Positions 9,513-16,947 of a DNA stretch of 34,320 nt are shown here, piece after piece. A program made the position numbers and the translations under genes. Position 1 is the first letter of the stretch; the number at the start of each line of letters is the position of its first letter. Source of the DNA: Cyclobacteriaceae bacterium. GTDB taxonomy: Bacteria > Bacteroidota > Bacteroidia > Cytophagales > Cyclobacteriaceae. Below the pieces are notes generated by a model. It was not told the DNA's origin. It did no database searches and saw only the letters and a list, made by a program, of their open reading frames with translations. Location of the stretch: NCBI GenBank assembly GCA_015492915.1, contig WGED01000695.1, forward strand, positions 1 to 34,320. Direction: 5' to 3'.

Positions 9513-10907
9513 TTAAATCTTAAAGATCATCCGGAGCCATTTCAGACTGTCGCCATAGGGAGGATAGCGAAGCGGTATATCAATCTTGTTGCTTTGCTTT
9601 ACGATGCCTTTGCTGTTGGAAAATACATCAAAACTTGCCTTGCCGTGATATTTGCCAATGCCGCTGTTGCCCACACCGCCTACAGGAATGTGCGGGCTGC
9701 CAAACTGAAACAGCGTGTCATTGATGCATCCGCCGCCATAGGGCATTGCCCGGATGATCCGCTCCTGTTTCTTTTTATTCTTTGAAAAATAATACAAAGC
9801 CAGCGGTTTGGGGCGGTCTTTGATTTCGTTGAGTGCATCCTCTAGGTGCTCAAATTTCATGACCGGCAGGATGGGGCCGAATATTTCATCCTGCATCACA
9901 GGATCCTCCCATGAGATTTCATCAATTACCGTGGGAGCGATATACCTGTCTGCTGCGTCATGGTCCCCGCCTATGACAATTTTGCCGTTTTCGAGCAGGT
10001 GTTTTAGCCTACTGAAGTTACGGTCGTTGATAATCCTCGGGTAGTCCGGACTCTTTTTAGGATCATCACCATAAAACTTTTTGATATAATGACTGATCTT
10101 ATCCAGAAGTTCGTTTTTAATATCCTTGTGTGGAAGTAAGTAATCCGGAGCAACGCATGTCTGGCCTCCGTTTACAAATTTACCCCATACGATACGCCTT
10201 GCAGCGATATCGATATCTGCATCGCTGTCAACGATACAAGGCGATTTGCCGCCGAGTTCCAGTACACAAGGTGTGAGATTTTTGGCCGCAGCCTCATAAA
10301 CGATCTTACCCACTTTGACACTTCCTGTGAAAAAGATATGATCGAATGCTTCTGCGAGCAGGGCCTGTGTGACTTCGGGTCCGCCTTCGACTACCGCTAC
10401 ATATGATTTATCAAATATTTCTTCCATCATCATCCTGATCAGGGCTGAAGTATGGACTGCCAATTCTGACGGTTTGAGTAAAACACAATTGCCGGCAGCG
10501 ATCGATCCCACCAGCGGTTCCAGAATCAGTTGCAAAGGATAGTTCCATGGCCCGATAATCAATGATAATCCATAGGGTTCTTTGTACAAATAGTTTTTGG
10601 CCGGAAAGCTGACCAGGGTGGATTTCAACTTTTCGGGGCGCATGAGTTTTGGCAGATTTTTCAGGAAATATTTTATTTCCTCCTGCACAAGGGCCACCTC
10701 GGTGCCGAAAATTTCAAATATCGACTTTTTAAAATCTTTGTTTATCGCATCAAACACATCGCTTTCATATTTTTTCAGCACCTTATTCAACTTTTTGAGC
10801 TGCTGAAGACGAAATCTGAGACCAAGTGTTTCACCCGAACGAAAATATTCTTTTTGCCGGTGGATCAGCTCGGGGATTTGCTCTGTTGTTGAAATATTAT
10901 TTGTCAT
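9513..10907 (-). CDS. Aldehyde dehydrogenase, class 3 (ALDH3) type
   Basis: A 464-residue NAD(P)-dependent oxidation of aldehydes to acids. The visible active-site set is GPWNYP (N122), the FTGSVKVG cofactor loop at 193-200, general base E217 in LELGGKSP, and nucleophile C251 in GGQTCVAPDY. Two further conserved blocks are EIFGPILP and the late GGVGNSGIGKYHG. The short N-terminus and the hydrophobic/basic C-terminus (LRYPPYGDSLKWLRMIFKI) are typical of ALDH3-like fatty-aldehyde dehydrogenases, which act on medium- or long-chain aldehydes. The exact substrate is unknown. Possible membrane association through the C-terminus is inference. The next gene on this strand is the Gfo/Idh oxidoreductase. 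Confidence 0.93.
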   Translation of the reverse strand: MTNNISTTEQIPELIHRQKEYFRSGETLGLRFRLQQLKKLNKVLKKYESDVFDAINKDFKKSIFEIFGTEVALVQEEIKYFLKNLPKLMRPEKLKSTLVSFPAKNYLYKEPYGLSLIIGPWNYPLQLILEPLVGSIAAGNCVLLKPSELAVHTSALIRMMMEEIFDKSYVAVVEGGPEVTQALLAEAFDHIFFTGSVKVGKIVYEAAAKNLTPCVLELGGKSPCIVDSDADIDIAARRIVWGKFVNGGQTCVAPDYLLPHKDIKNELLDKISHYIKKFYGDDPKKSPDYPRIINDRNFSRLKHLLENGKIVIGGDHDAADRYIAPTVIDEISWEDPVMQDEIFGPILPVMKFEHLEDALNEIKDRPKPLALYYFSKNKKKQERIIRAMPYGGGCINDTLFQFGSPHIPVGGVGNSGIGKYHGKASFDVFSNSKGIVKQSNKIDIPLRYPPYGDSLKWLRMIFKI

Positions 10908-11153
10908 GGCATTCCGGTTTTATTCAATATCGGGAAGTTCATTACTCCCGTGACCCTGTGCGGAAGTATGAACACCAATGCGAGGTAAAAATTAATATTT
11001 TTAAACTCACAACTTCCCCAAAAGCGGTATAAATATATGATGACGGAAATTTTGGATTTTAAATTTTCAGAAACAAACAGTTCTAAATATTCTTTTCCTC
11101 TCAGGAACGGATAAGAGCTGAAATAGCTTTTTGTATATGGAGCTTTTATGTAA

Positions 11154-11600
11154 ATGAACTTAAGTATGAAAGGGGCATTATTTCTTTTATTGTTAATTGT
11201 CAATATCTCAACGAGCTTTGCACAGAACGGCAACACCAGGGATATCACAGGTACATGGCGGACATCATCAGGTGATTTGCTTGTAAGGATAGATGTCGTA
11301 GGTGGTCATTATCAGGGCAGGATTGTATGGCTCAAAACAGATGAAGCCGGAAAGATGCCCCTGGATGAAAATAATCCAGACCAACTTAGAAAACGAATGC
11401 CGTTAAAAGGAAATAAAATCATTTGCGATCTCTCTTACAATCCCGATAAGACAGAATGGAACGGTGGCACATATTATTGTTTCAAAGAGGGCAGAACCTA
11501 TAAATGCTGCATCCGCATGGCAGCCAATGATCAGATCAAAGTGATCCGCTATACCGGATCGCCCGATGCCGGTATTTCGGACATTTGGTACAAACAATGA
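11154..11600 (+). CDS. DUF2147 family exported protein
   Basis: A 148-residue protein with a signal peptide (MKGALFLLLLIVNISTSFAQ from the second Met) and a DUF2147 domain. The family opens with a lipocalin-like GTWRTSSGDLLVRI strand pair. Next come the GRIVWLK segment and the conserved stretch around DLSYNPDKTEWNGGTYY. It ends with the strand DQIKVIRYTG. Family members are small periplasmic or surface beta-barrel proteins of unknown function. Two in-frame ATGs at 11154 and 11166 are possible; signal peptide geometry slightly favours the second. The 246 bp before it, between the divergent ALDH gene and this one, show no further gene. Confidence 0.85.
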   Translation: MNLSMKGALFLLLLIVNISTSFAQNGNTRDITGTWRTSSGDLLVRIDVVGGHYQGRIVWLKTDEAGKMPLDENNPDQLRKRMPLKGNKIICDLSYNPDKTEWNGGTYYCFKEGRTYKCCIRMAANDQIKVIRYTGSPDAGISDIWYKQ

Positions 11601-11808
11601 TTGTCCTGGCAGGAGGACTCTTAAACCTCCACGACTCTCAGACGCTTTTTTAAGAAACAGACAGCATGAATTTTTCCTTTGTTTCCTGACAGGGAGACAG
11701 TCTGTAGTACTTATCATGATGAATCCACTATTTATTCAAAAAAGCCAATCAAGGGATTTTATATCACGTAAATATTGTTATAAATATAAAGCTGTCAACC
11801 ATTATATC

Positions 11809-11815
11809 AAGGAGG
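11809..11815 (+). promoter_or_regulatory. Strong Shine-Dalgarno sequence
   Basis: AAGGAGG lies 5 nt before ATG 11821. It decides the start of the kinase-like gene, because the same frame is open further upstream to 11566. A near-perfect anti-SD match is unusual here: the other genes in the window lack one. Confidence 0.7.
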
Positions 11816-11820
11816 AAATC

Positions 11821-12525
11821 ATGAGCAATGTTTTATTGGAATATATGAAAAAACGGTTTATGCCGGACCACAATCATATTGTCAGAAGGCATACAAAGCC
11901 GGGTCCGGTGGTAACCATTTCAAGACAATACGGTTGCCCGGCAAAACAACTGGCCGCCCACCTTGTGAGTGCGCTTGACCAGATTGAGGCGGAGAACTTT
12001 ACAAAACAGACATGGCAATGGATAGGCAAGGAAGTGCTCGATGAATCAGCGAAGGAATTGAATCTCAACCCCAAAATGGTTAAGGAGATCGTCCATGCCG
12101 AAGACCTCGGGCTTGTCAACGATATCGTCATGTCGCTTTCACACCGTCATTATCCGGGAGATATTAAGATAAAGAAAAAGATAGGCCACGTGATCAGGGC
12201 ATTTGCCGAGCAGGGTCATATTATTATCGTTGGGCGTGGCGGAGTGTCAATCACAAGGGATATTGAGAGGTCTCTTCACATCAAGCTGATGGCCCCGCTG
12301 GAATGGAGGATCAACCAGGTGAGCAAAGCCCATGAGATCACGCTTAATGATGCCGAAAGAAAAATCAGGGAGATTGATAAGAAGCGGGAACATATCAGAG
12401 AGTTTTTCGAGGGCAAAAGAGTGGACGACACTGCTTTTGATGTGATTTTCAATTATGCTACACTGGAGGAGGACGAGATTATTGCCACAATCATTAAGAT
12501 GATGGAAATGAAAGATCTTATTTGA
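11821..12525 (+). CDS. Cytidylate kinase-like family protein (PF13189)
   Basis: A 234-residue P-loop kinase-fold protein. The nucleotide loop region is VVTISRQYGCPAKQLA (about 31-46). It aligns with the SRxxGSGG loop of cytidylate-kinase-like proteins but replaces the glycines with CPAK. Next come a helical substrate-binding region and the strand-loop IIIVGRGGVSITRD (near 137-150). A lid rich in basic residues (RKIREIDKKREHIREFFEGKRVDD) and a C-terminal helical segment follow. I recall the YGCPAK form from other Bacteroidota, so this is a subfamily trait rather than decay. Its substrate has not been established, and the essential CMP kinase Cmk would be a different gene. The start is fixed by the Shine-Dalgarno at 11809-11815. 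Confidence 0.85.
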   Translation: MSNVLLEYMKKRFMPDHNHIVRRHTKPGPVVTISRQYGCPAKQLAAHLVSALDQIEAENFTKQTWQWIGKEVLDESAKELNLNPKMVKEIVHAEDLGLVNDIVMSLSHRHYPGDIKIKKKIGHVIRAFAEQGHIIIVGRGGVSITRDIERSLHIKLMAPLEWRINQVSKAHEITLNDAERKIREIDKKREHIREFFEGKRVDDTAFDVIFNYATLEEDEIIATIIKMMEMKDLI

Positions 12526-12877
12526 TCATCTTAATTTATATGGAGTGGAAAGTGAGGAGGAATACATTGTCTAAAACCTCATTTTTCTTACATGTTAAGG
12601 GATTTTGCGTTTAAGTCGTAAATGCAGGAGGCCTGAAAAATTTATCGAATTAGTTCCCGATTTCATCGGACGAATTGGGGAGTTGATAGAAACAGGGTAT
12701 GGGTACTAAAAGGATGTTATTGCCCTATTCATCCCATTTTCTTGCTCAATTGCAATCTGTCCTTACTAAAATCCAATTTCCCAAACAAGCTTCCAGACTC
12801 CTTAAAGGATACTTTTTCTATTTGTAGGGATTAATTTTAGGACGGAATTAAAGATTGGAAGCTAAAAATATCATTTG
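12526..12877 (+). other. Intergenic gap with coding-like scraps, no intact gene
   Basis: About 350 bp between the kinase-like and YfiR-like genes. Plus-strand codons 12599-12709 read as a protein-like tail (RPEKFIELVPDFIGRIGEL then IETGYGY and stop) but have no ATG and a stop just upstream. A 42-codon ATG ORF spans 12699-12827 (MGTKRMLLPYSS at its start). The opposite strand across 12735-12825 also reads without stops. I see no terminator or exact TAnnTTTG box. This may be remnants of a lost gene or chance. Confidence 0.3.
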
Positions 12878-13420
12878 ATGATGAATTCTATAACTATGGA
12901 AAGGAAACTGAGAATCATGATGGTGGCCACAGCGATGCTGATGGCCGTGGGTTTTACAGAAGTATTTTCCCAGACTGCAAGTGTGTACCGTATTCAATCC
13001 CTGTTTTTATATAATTTTTCCAAACATGTAAAATGGGAGAATACAGAAGGAGCTACATTTACAATCGGGGTTTATGGTAATAAGCAAGCCTTCGAACAAA
13101 TAAGGGAAGGCCTTAAAAACAAAAGAACCTGGGGTAATTTTATAAAAGTAATAGAGATTACCTCACCGGCAGATGTCAGTCAGTGCCACATTTTATATCT
13201 GCCTAAATCAAACAAAAAGAAAGTGGTGGAATTTATCCGGGCTTCCGGAAATGTATCCAATACCCTGATTGTTACAGAAGATGATTTGGTAAAAGAAGGT
13301 GCTGCTATCAGTTTTATTTTCCAGCAGTCCAAGATGAATTTCAAGATCAGCAAAGATCGTATAGAGCAATGTGGACTGAAGGTGAGCAGTTCGCTGGTGT
13401 CAATTGGCGTAGCAGCCTGA
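12878..13420 (+). CDS. YfiR-like (DUF4154) exported protein
   Basis: A 180-residue periplasmic protein. The signal peptide (MATAMLMAVGFTEVFSQ region) is followed by a DUF4154 domain from about residue 35 (YRIQSLFLYNFSKHVKW) to the end. Conserved blocks are FTIGVYGN, SQCHILYLPKS, NTLIVTEDD, GAAISFIFQQSKMNFKIS and the C-terminal LKVSSSLVSIG. In Pseudomonas, YfiR is the periplasmic repressor of the diguanylate cyclase YfiN. In Bacteroidota the domain also occurs alone or beside histidine kinases. No YfiN or YfiB partner is nearby, so its target is unknown. Only two Cys remain in the mature part, fewer than in Pseudomonas YfiR. Starts at 12878, 12881 and 12896 are all possible. A good terminator follows the stop. 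Confidence 0.85.
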   Translation: MMNSITMERKLRIMMVATAMLMAVGFTEVFSQTASVYRIQSLFLYNFSKHVKWENTEGATFTIGVYGNKQAFEQIREGLKNKRTWGNFIKVIEITSPADVSQCHILYLPKSNKKKVVEFIRASGNVSNTLIVTEDDLVKEGAAISFIFQQSKMNFKISKDRIEQCGLKVSSSLVSIGVAA

Positions 13421-13449
13421 AAATATTTAAGTTTAACCTATCAACAAAG

Positions 13450-13476
13450 CCCCCGCCAAACGAGTGGGGGTTTTTT
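13450..13476 (+). terminator. Rho-independent terminator after the YfiR-like gene
   Basis: A 7-bp GC-rich stem, CCCCCGC (13450-13456) with GTGGGGG (13464-13470), including one G-U pair. The loop is CAAACGA, followed by TTTTTT. It lies 30 bp after the YfiR-like stop and just before the convergent PhoH stop. The T-run is only on the plus side, so it serves the plus transcript. Confidence 0.85.
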
Positions 13477-13488
13477 ATTGCCTGAAAA

Positions 13489-14832
13489 TCATAATAATTC
13501 ATTGGCGAGATTGGCGAGCTCCGAGCGTTCACCTTTTTCCAGGGTGATGTGTGCATAGATGGAATGCCCCTGAATCTTGTCTATCAGGTACGATAACCCG
13601 TTACTTTGCGAATCGAGATAAGGTGTATCTATCTGATAAATATCTCCTGTAAACACAATCTTGGTGTTTTCTCCAGCTCTTGAAATGATGGTTTTCACTT
13701 CATGAGGCGTGAGGTTTTGGGCTTCATCCACTATAAAGAAGATGCTGGACAATGAGCGGCCCCTGATATAAGCCAGGGGTGTGATGACCAGTTTTTCCTT
13801 ATTTACCATGTCATTGATCCGCTTGTAGTCTTTATCAGATTCATTGAACTGATTCTGAATAAATTTAAGGTTGTCCCAGAGGGGTTCCATATATGGGTTT
13901 AACTTTGATTTGATATCACCCGGAAGGTAACCAATGTCTTTATTGCTGAGTGGAACAATGGGCCGCGCTAAATAGATCTGCTTGTAATTACGCCTTTGCT
14001 CGAGTGCACTGGCCAGTGCCAAAAGGGTCTTGCCTGTGCCGGCTACTCCTGTGATCGATAGCAGTTTCACTTCGGGATTCATCAGGGCGTGGATAGCGAA
14101 TGTCTGCTCGGCATTGCGAGGTTTTATGCCATATGCCGTCTTTTTAGTAACTAATTCCACATTATCTGTGTGCGGGTTGTAAAAAGCCAGGCCGGATTTG
14201 CGCTGACTTTTAAGAATGAAATAATTATTTGCTACAGGTTTTTTGCGTTTCAGCAACGCCCTCACATCACAACTCTTATGTTCATACAATTCATTGATAA
14301 GATCAGCATCCGAATTATTAATAACCGATTTGCCGGTATAGAGTGTATTGACATTTTTGATTTTGCCCGTCTCATAATCTTCGGCGAGCAGATTCAGAGA
14401 TTTGGCTTTAAGCCTCAGGTTTACATCCTTAGTCACCAGTATCACCTTTGTATTTTTATTTTCTGACTGAAGCTGCAGTGCCGCGTTGAGAATCTTATGA
14501 TCCGGTTTTTTCTCGTCGAAGATCTTTTCGGCGTCGATTTCGCTTTGCTGAGTCATCAATACCCTGAATCGGCCCTTATTCCTGCCATTGATCGGGATCC
14601 AATCCTGGAGTTTTTGGCCTTTTGATATTTTCTCTAGTGTTCTGATAAATTCCCTCGCTTCAAAGTTTTTAATGTCATTGCCTTTCTTAAAGTTGTCCAG
14701 CTCTTCAAGCACGGTAATGGGGATTGCGACATCATGTTCGGCAAAATTCATGATGGCGTCATGAGAATAAATAATCACGGATGTGTCCAGCACAAAAATC
14801 TTTCGCTCCTCTTTTTTGGTTGTTCTTCTCAT
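13489..14832 (-). CDS. PIN-PhoH fusion ATPase (PhoH2-like)
   Basis: A 447-residue two-domain protein. The N-terminal PIN ribonuclease domain (about 10-150) has acidic residues at D16 (FVLDTSVI), E44 (TVLEELDNF) and D136 (LVTKDVNLRLKA). The C-terminal PhoH ATPase (about 230-447) has Walker A GVAGTGKT at 262-269, Walker B FFIVDEAQN at 365-373, and the late FTGDIYQID sensor region. PhoH2 proteins from mycobacteria are reported to be sequence-specific RNA helicase/RNases, so an RNA-processing role is likely. It starts 7 bp after the stop of the AlbA_2 gene on the same strand. An upstream in-frame ATG at 14853 would overlap that gene by 14 bp. I prefer 14832 because the PIN strand follows directly. 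Confidence 0.92.
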   Translation of the reverse strand: MRRTTKKEERKIFVLDTSVIIYSHDAIMNFAEHDVAIPITVLEELDNFKKGNDIKNFEAREFIRTLEKISKGQKLQDWIPINGRNKGRFRVLMTQQSEIDAEKIFDEKKPDHKILNAALQLQSENKNTKVILVTKDVNLRLKAKSLNLLAEDYETGKIKNVNTLYTGKSVINNSDADLINELYEHKSCDVRALLKRKKPVANNYFILKSQRKSGLAFYNPHTDNVELVTKKTAYGIKPRNAEQTFAIHALMNPEVKLLSITGVAGTGKTLLALASALEQRRNYKQIYLARPIVPLSNKDIGYLPGDIKSKLNPYMEPLWDNLKFIQNQFNESDKDYKRINDMVNKEKLVITPLAYIRGRSLSSIFFIVDEAQNLTPHEVKTIISRAGENTKIVFTGDIYQIDTPYLDSQSNGLSYLIDKIQGHSIYAHITLEKGERSELANLANELL

Positions 14833-14839
14833 TGATAAA

Positions 14840-15490
14840 TTATTGAATGGCATTCATATAAAAATAATCATCTTTCTCACCTGTCCGTATCTTCAGTATG
14901 TTGGAAATAACCAGACTTACAAGTATCCTGGATGCTCTGCTTCTTGACAAACCGGCAATTTTCATGAATTCACTGAGCGTGGCATTACCATGTTGCTCAA
15001 TATGTCTGAAAAGCAATTGCTCGTTGTTTCCAACCATTACAGGTTGTGATTTGTTTCCCCGAGAATGCTTTAAAATCTCAACGGCCTCCCGGCTCGCCTG
15101 AATACTTTTGTCATTGACCCTGATATATGCCTTACCTCTTTTGTCAGGGTTTTCACGATAGTACCCGGGCTTTTTCCTGTTTTCATAAATAGTGTATAAC
15201 AACACGCCGCGTTTTTTTGTGATGGGAATATAATCCGATTGATATCTGACCGGTGGCCGGGAATGGATTCTGATCGCTTTATCTATAACAAAACGCTCTT
15301 CTTCGGCGTGTTTCAGGCCTGTTATGTTGCCATCGTCACTTACCCCGATTAAAAGTTGTCCCCCCCTGGCATTGGCAAAAGCGACCATCTCTCTGACTAT
15401 TTTTTCAGGGAATGTTGCTTTTTGCTTAAACTCCAATTGCTGCCCTTCACCCTGGCTAACTAACTCTTCTAACTCTCGAAGATTCATCAT
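14840..15490 (-). CDS. AlbA_2 (Schlafen-like) domain protein with C-terminal winged helix
   Basis: A 216-residue cytosolic protein. The AlbA_2 domain (about 5-125) has the family signatures GQQLEFKQ (about 16-23), AFANARGGQLLIGVSDDG (37-54) and, later, GKAYIRVNDKSIQAS. A winged helix-turn-helix follows at about 150-215 (LFRHIEQHGNATLSEF, GLSRSRASRILVSLV). AlbA_2-wHTH proteins bind nucleic acids and are often annotated as ATP-binding or transcriptional regulators; Schlafen relatives include tRNA-cleaving enzymes. The 7-bp spacing to the PIN-PhoH gene implies one transcript, and this gene is transcribed first. Whether it regulates the pair or supplies RNA binding is inference. A second ATG one codon later is equivalent. 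Confidence 0.88.
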   Translation of the reverse strand: MMNLRELEELVSQGEGQQLEFKQKATFPEKIVREMVAFANARGGQLLIGVSDDGNITGLKHAEEERFVIDKAIRIHSRPPVRYQSDYIPITKKRGVLLYTIYENRKKPGYYRENPDKRGKAYIRVNDKSIQASREAVEILKHSRGNKSQPVMVGNNEQLLFRHIEQHGNATLSEFMKIAGLSRSRASRILVSLVISNILKIRTGEKDDYFYMNAIQ

Positions 15491-15659
15491 TGCATTGCAA
15501 AACTAATCAATACGATTGATAGCTTTATCGAAAATTAAACGAAAAAAAATCATGCTTAATGAGTGGATATGAAAAAAAGATGATTTTTCCATTAAAAAAT
15601 AGATCGGGGCACTACGATTAGCAGCAGTATCTTTCTATGAGAAAACGGGCATTATTTTT

Positions 15660-15697
15660 ATTAATCGCCTGTTAAGGTGCTTTGCGAAGCGATTAAT
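15660..15697. repeat. Perfect 9-bp inverted repeat with 20-nt spacer
   Basis: ATTAATCGC (15660-15668) and GCGATTAAT (15689-15697) are exact reverse complements. The 20-nt spacer (CTGTTAAGGTGCTTTGCGAA) has little internal pairing. No strong T-run follows on either strand, so a terminator is less likely than a protein-binding site or RNA stem. Confidence 0.5.
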
Positions 15698-16031
15698 TTT
15701 AGAGAGTCGGTTATGTACTTTTTTGTTGAGCACAAGCTTTTTTTTCCTTCCATAAACATATCAAGGTGATAATCACGGTGTTCCGGTTTGATAAAATCTT
15801 CTTGCACGGATCAATCCGGAGAGTTTGAATTTTTCATCCCACAAGACAATTGTTCATCGTATTTAAATTATGACAGAATACTTTTCGCCCTATTTAATGG
15901 AAATCAGGCAGTTTTACTGAAAGCTGATTATTAAAACAGATAATGGCGAAGTTGAGAACTTTTTATGTCAGGAATTATTACAATAAAAGATTGCGCGGGC
16001 GTTTATAGTTTTGTCAGGATTGTAAATTATT

Positions 16032-16054
16032 TGTTACCGATGTAACATTTTTTT
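16032..16054 (+). terminator. Rho-independent terminator-like hairpin, orphan
   Basis: A perfect 6-bp stem, TGTTAC (16032-16037) and GTAACA (16042-16047), with loop CGAT, followed by seven T. It lies 100 bp before the small lipoprotein gene, with no identified plus-strand gene upstream for over 2.6 kb. Confidence 0.5.
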
Positions 16055-16153
16055 CTGTAATGGCAGGTTTGAATGGTTACATGAATTTACTTTTACGCAT
16101 AAATCTTTGCATTTAAAGCAGAAAGGCTTTTACAAATATAAACAGACTAAGTT

Positions 16154-16300
16154 ATGAAAAGATTAGTGGTACTTATTTCAGTTGTTTTTGTATTGATGGC
16201 GGCATCGTGTACGCAACGAACATGCCCGACTTATACCAAGGGCATCAAAGAGGACCCGCAAAAGCAAGCTGTCGAGAAACAACTTGATGAGAGAGTTTAA
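16154..16300 (+). CDS. Small lipoprotein, 48 residues
   Basis: ATG AAA AGA at 16154 opens a 48-codon frame ending TAA 16298-16300. The hydrophobic stretch RLVVLISVVFVLMAAS leads to a lipobox-like AASC at about residues 16-19, followed by TQRTCPTYTKGIKED and a short charged tail. If lipidated, the mature peptide is only about 30 residues with one further Cys. Such tiny lipoproteins with a CPTYTK-like core occur in Bacteroidota, but I know no function for them. Regular codon use, the signal peptide and the position 71 bp ahead of another lipoprotein gene on the same strand support it as real. Confidence 0.7.
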   Translation: MKRLVVLISVVFVLMAASCTQRTCPTYTKGIKEDPQKQAVEKQLDERV

Positions 16301-16371
16301 CTTCAGTATTAATGTGCACAATGGACTGAAGCTATACATTCTTTAAAAGAAGCAATAAAAATTAAGGTATT

Positions 16372-16782
16372 ATGAAATCACGAATTTTTCTTTCTCTAGC
16401 AATTTTTTCATTTGTTTTATTTACAGCAAGTTGTGGCAAGGAAGAATTATTTGCAACAGTATCCATACAGGAAACAGGAAGTGATCTCGGTGGAGATGTA
16501 ACAGGAGATGGCGGGAGTACACAGCGAAGTTATACCTGGAACAATTCTTTAAATACTGTTGATTATAATATGGATATAACTGCGTCCCTCAGTGGCAGCT
16601 TTAATCTGAGGATTGACGATGCGGACGGGAACAATGTTCTAAATCAAACTTTAGTTGCCGGTAAAGGGGAGGATACGAAATCCGGAGTTTCTTCTACCGG
16701 AGCCGCCGGAGATTGGACCATTACAGTAACATTAACCAATTTTAATGGCGATGGTTCATTTAGTGTAAGCCCCGGGAATTAA
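16372..16782 (+). CDS. Hypothetical lipoprotein with beta-sandwich-like repeat strands
   Basis: A 136-residue protein with a type II signal peptide: MKSRIFLSLAIFSFVLFTA followed by SCGKEE, putting the lipidated Cys near residue 21. The mature part is rich in Gly, Ser, Thr, Asn and Asp. It contains alternating strands (YNMDITASLSGSFNLRIDD, GDWTITVTLTNFNG, GSFSVSPGN) that suggest a small Ig-like or pre-peptidase C-terminal-like beta-sandwich. I do not recognise a family. A clear terminator follows 80 bp after the stop. It may be cotranscribed with the 48-residue lipoprotein gene just upstream. Confidence 0.75.
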   Translation: MKSRIFLSLAIFSFVLFTASCGKEELFATVSIQETGSDLGGDVTGDGGSTQRSYTWNNSLNTVDYNMDITASLSGSFNLRIDDADGNNVLNQTLVAGKGEDTKSGVSSTGAAGDWTITVTLTNFNGDGSFSVSPGN

Positions 16783-16862
16783 AATATGTGATTATCAACA
16801 AAATGTATCGATCAAAAATATTAAAGACAGTGTATTTATAAATTTGCTGTTATGTGAGATTT

Positions 16863-16890
16863 AAGCCTGGTCACAGGCTTTTATCTTTTT
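16863..16890 (+). terminator. Rho-independent terminator after the lipoprotein gene
   Basis: Perfect 7-bp arms AAGCCTG (16863-16869) and CAGGCTT (16874-16880) with loop GTCA, followed by TTATCTTTTT. It sits between the lipoprotein stop and the convergent rho terminator. Confidence 0.85.
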
Positions 16891-16900
16891 GTCAGGACAC

Positions 16901-16925
16901 AAAAAAAGGGAGCTATGCTCCCTTT
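16901..16925 (-). terminator. Rho-independent terminator of rho
   Basis: Read on the minus strand, AAAGGGAGC (16925-16917), loop ATA and GCTCCCTTT (16913-16905) form a perfect 9-bp stem extended by four more T. It starts 23 bp after the rho stop. The gene for the Rho protein thus ends at an intrinsic terminator. Confidence 0.9.
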
Positions 16926-16947
16926 CTGTTTTATATTATGTTTTGTT

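Larger units (their letters stand above)
15491..16153. other. 663-bp region without a convincing gene
   Basis: AT-rich DNA between the divergent AlbA_2 gene and a small lipoprotein gene. It contains a 9-bp perfect inverted repeat (15660-15697) and a good plus-strand terminator with no recognised gene before it (16032-16054). It also holds a short frame at 15921-15974 that reads KLIIKTDNGEVENFLCQELL, with a transposase-like TDNG. The longest ATG ORFs are about 20 codons (for example 15943-16008). A small RNA ending at 16054 is possible but unproven. Confidence 0.4.

Noticed and set aside
11612..11651. GGAGG/CCTCC hairpin followed by six T after the DUF2147 gene
   Set aside because: The T-run starts about 15 nt after the stem, too far for a normal intrinsic terminator.
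11566..11820. N-terminal extension of the kinase-like gene
   Set aside because: The frame is open but overlaps the DUF2147 gene end, lacks conserved features, and is separated from the conserved protein by a strong Shine-Dalgarno and ATG at 11821.
15571..15592. AT-rich hairpin-like stretch resembling the one at 8342-8365
   Set aside because: Arms are imperfect and dominated by A and T runs; likely low-complexity similarity.
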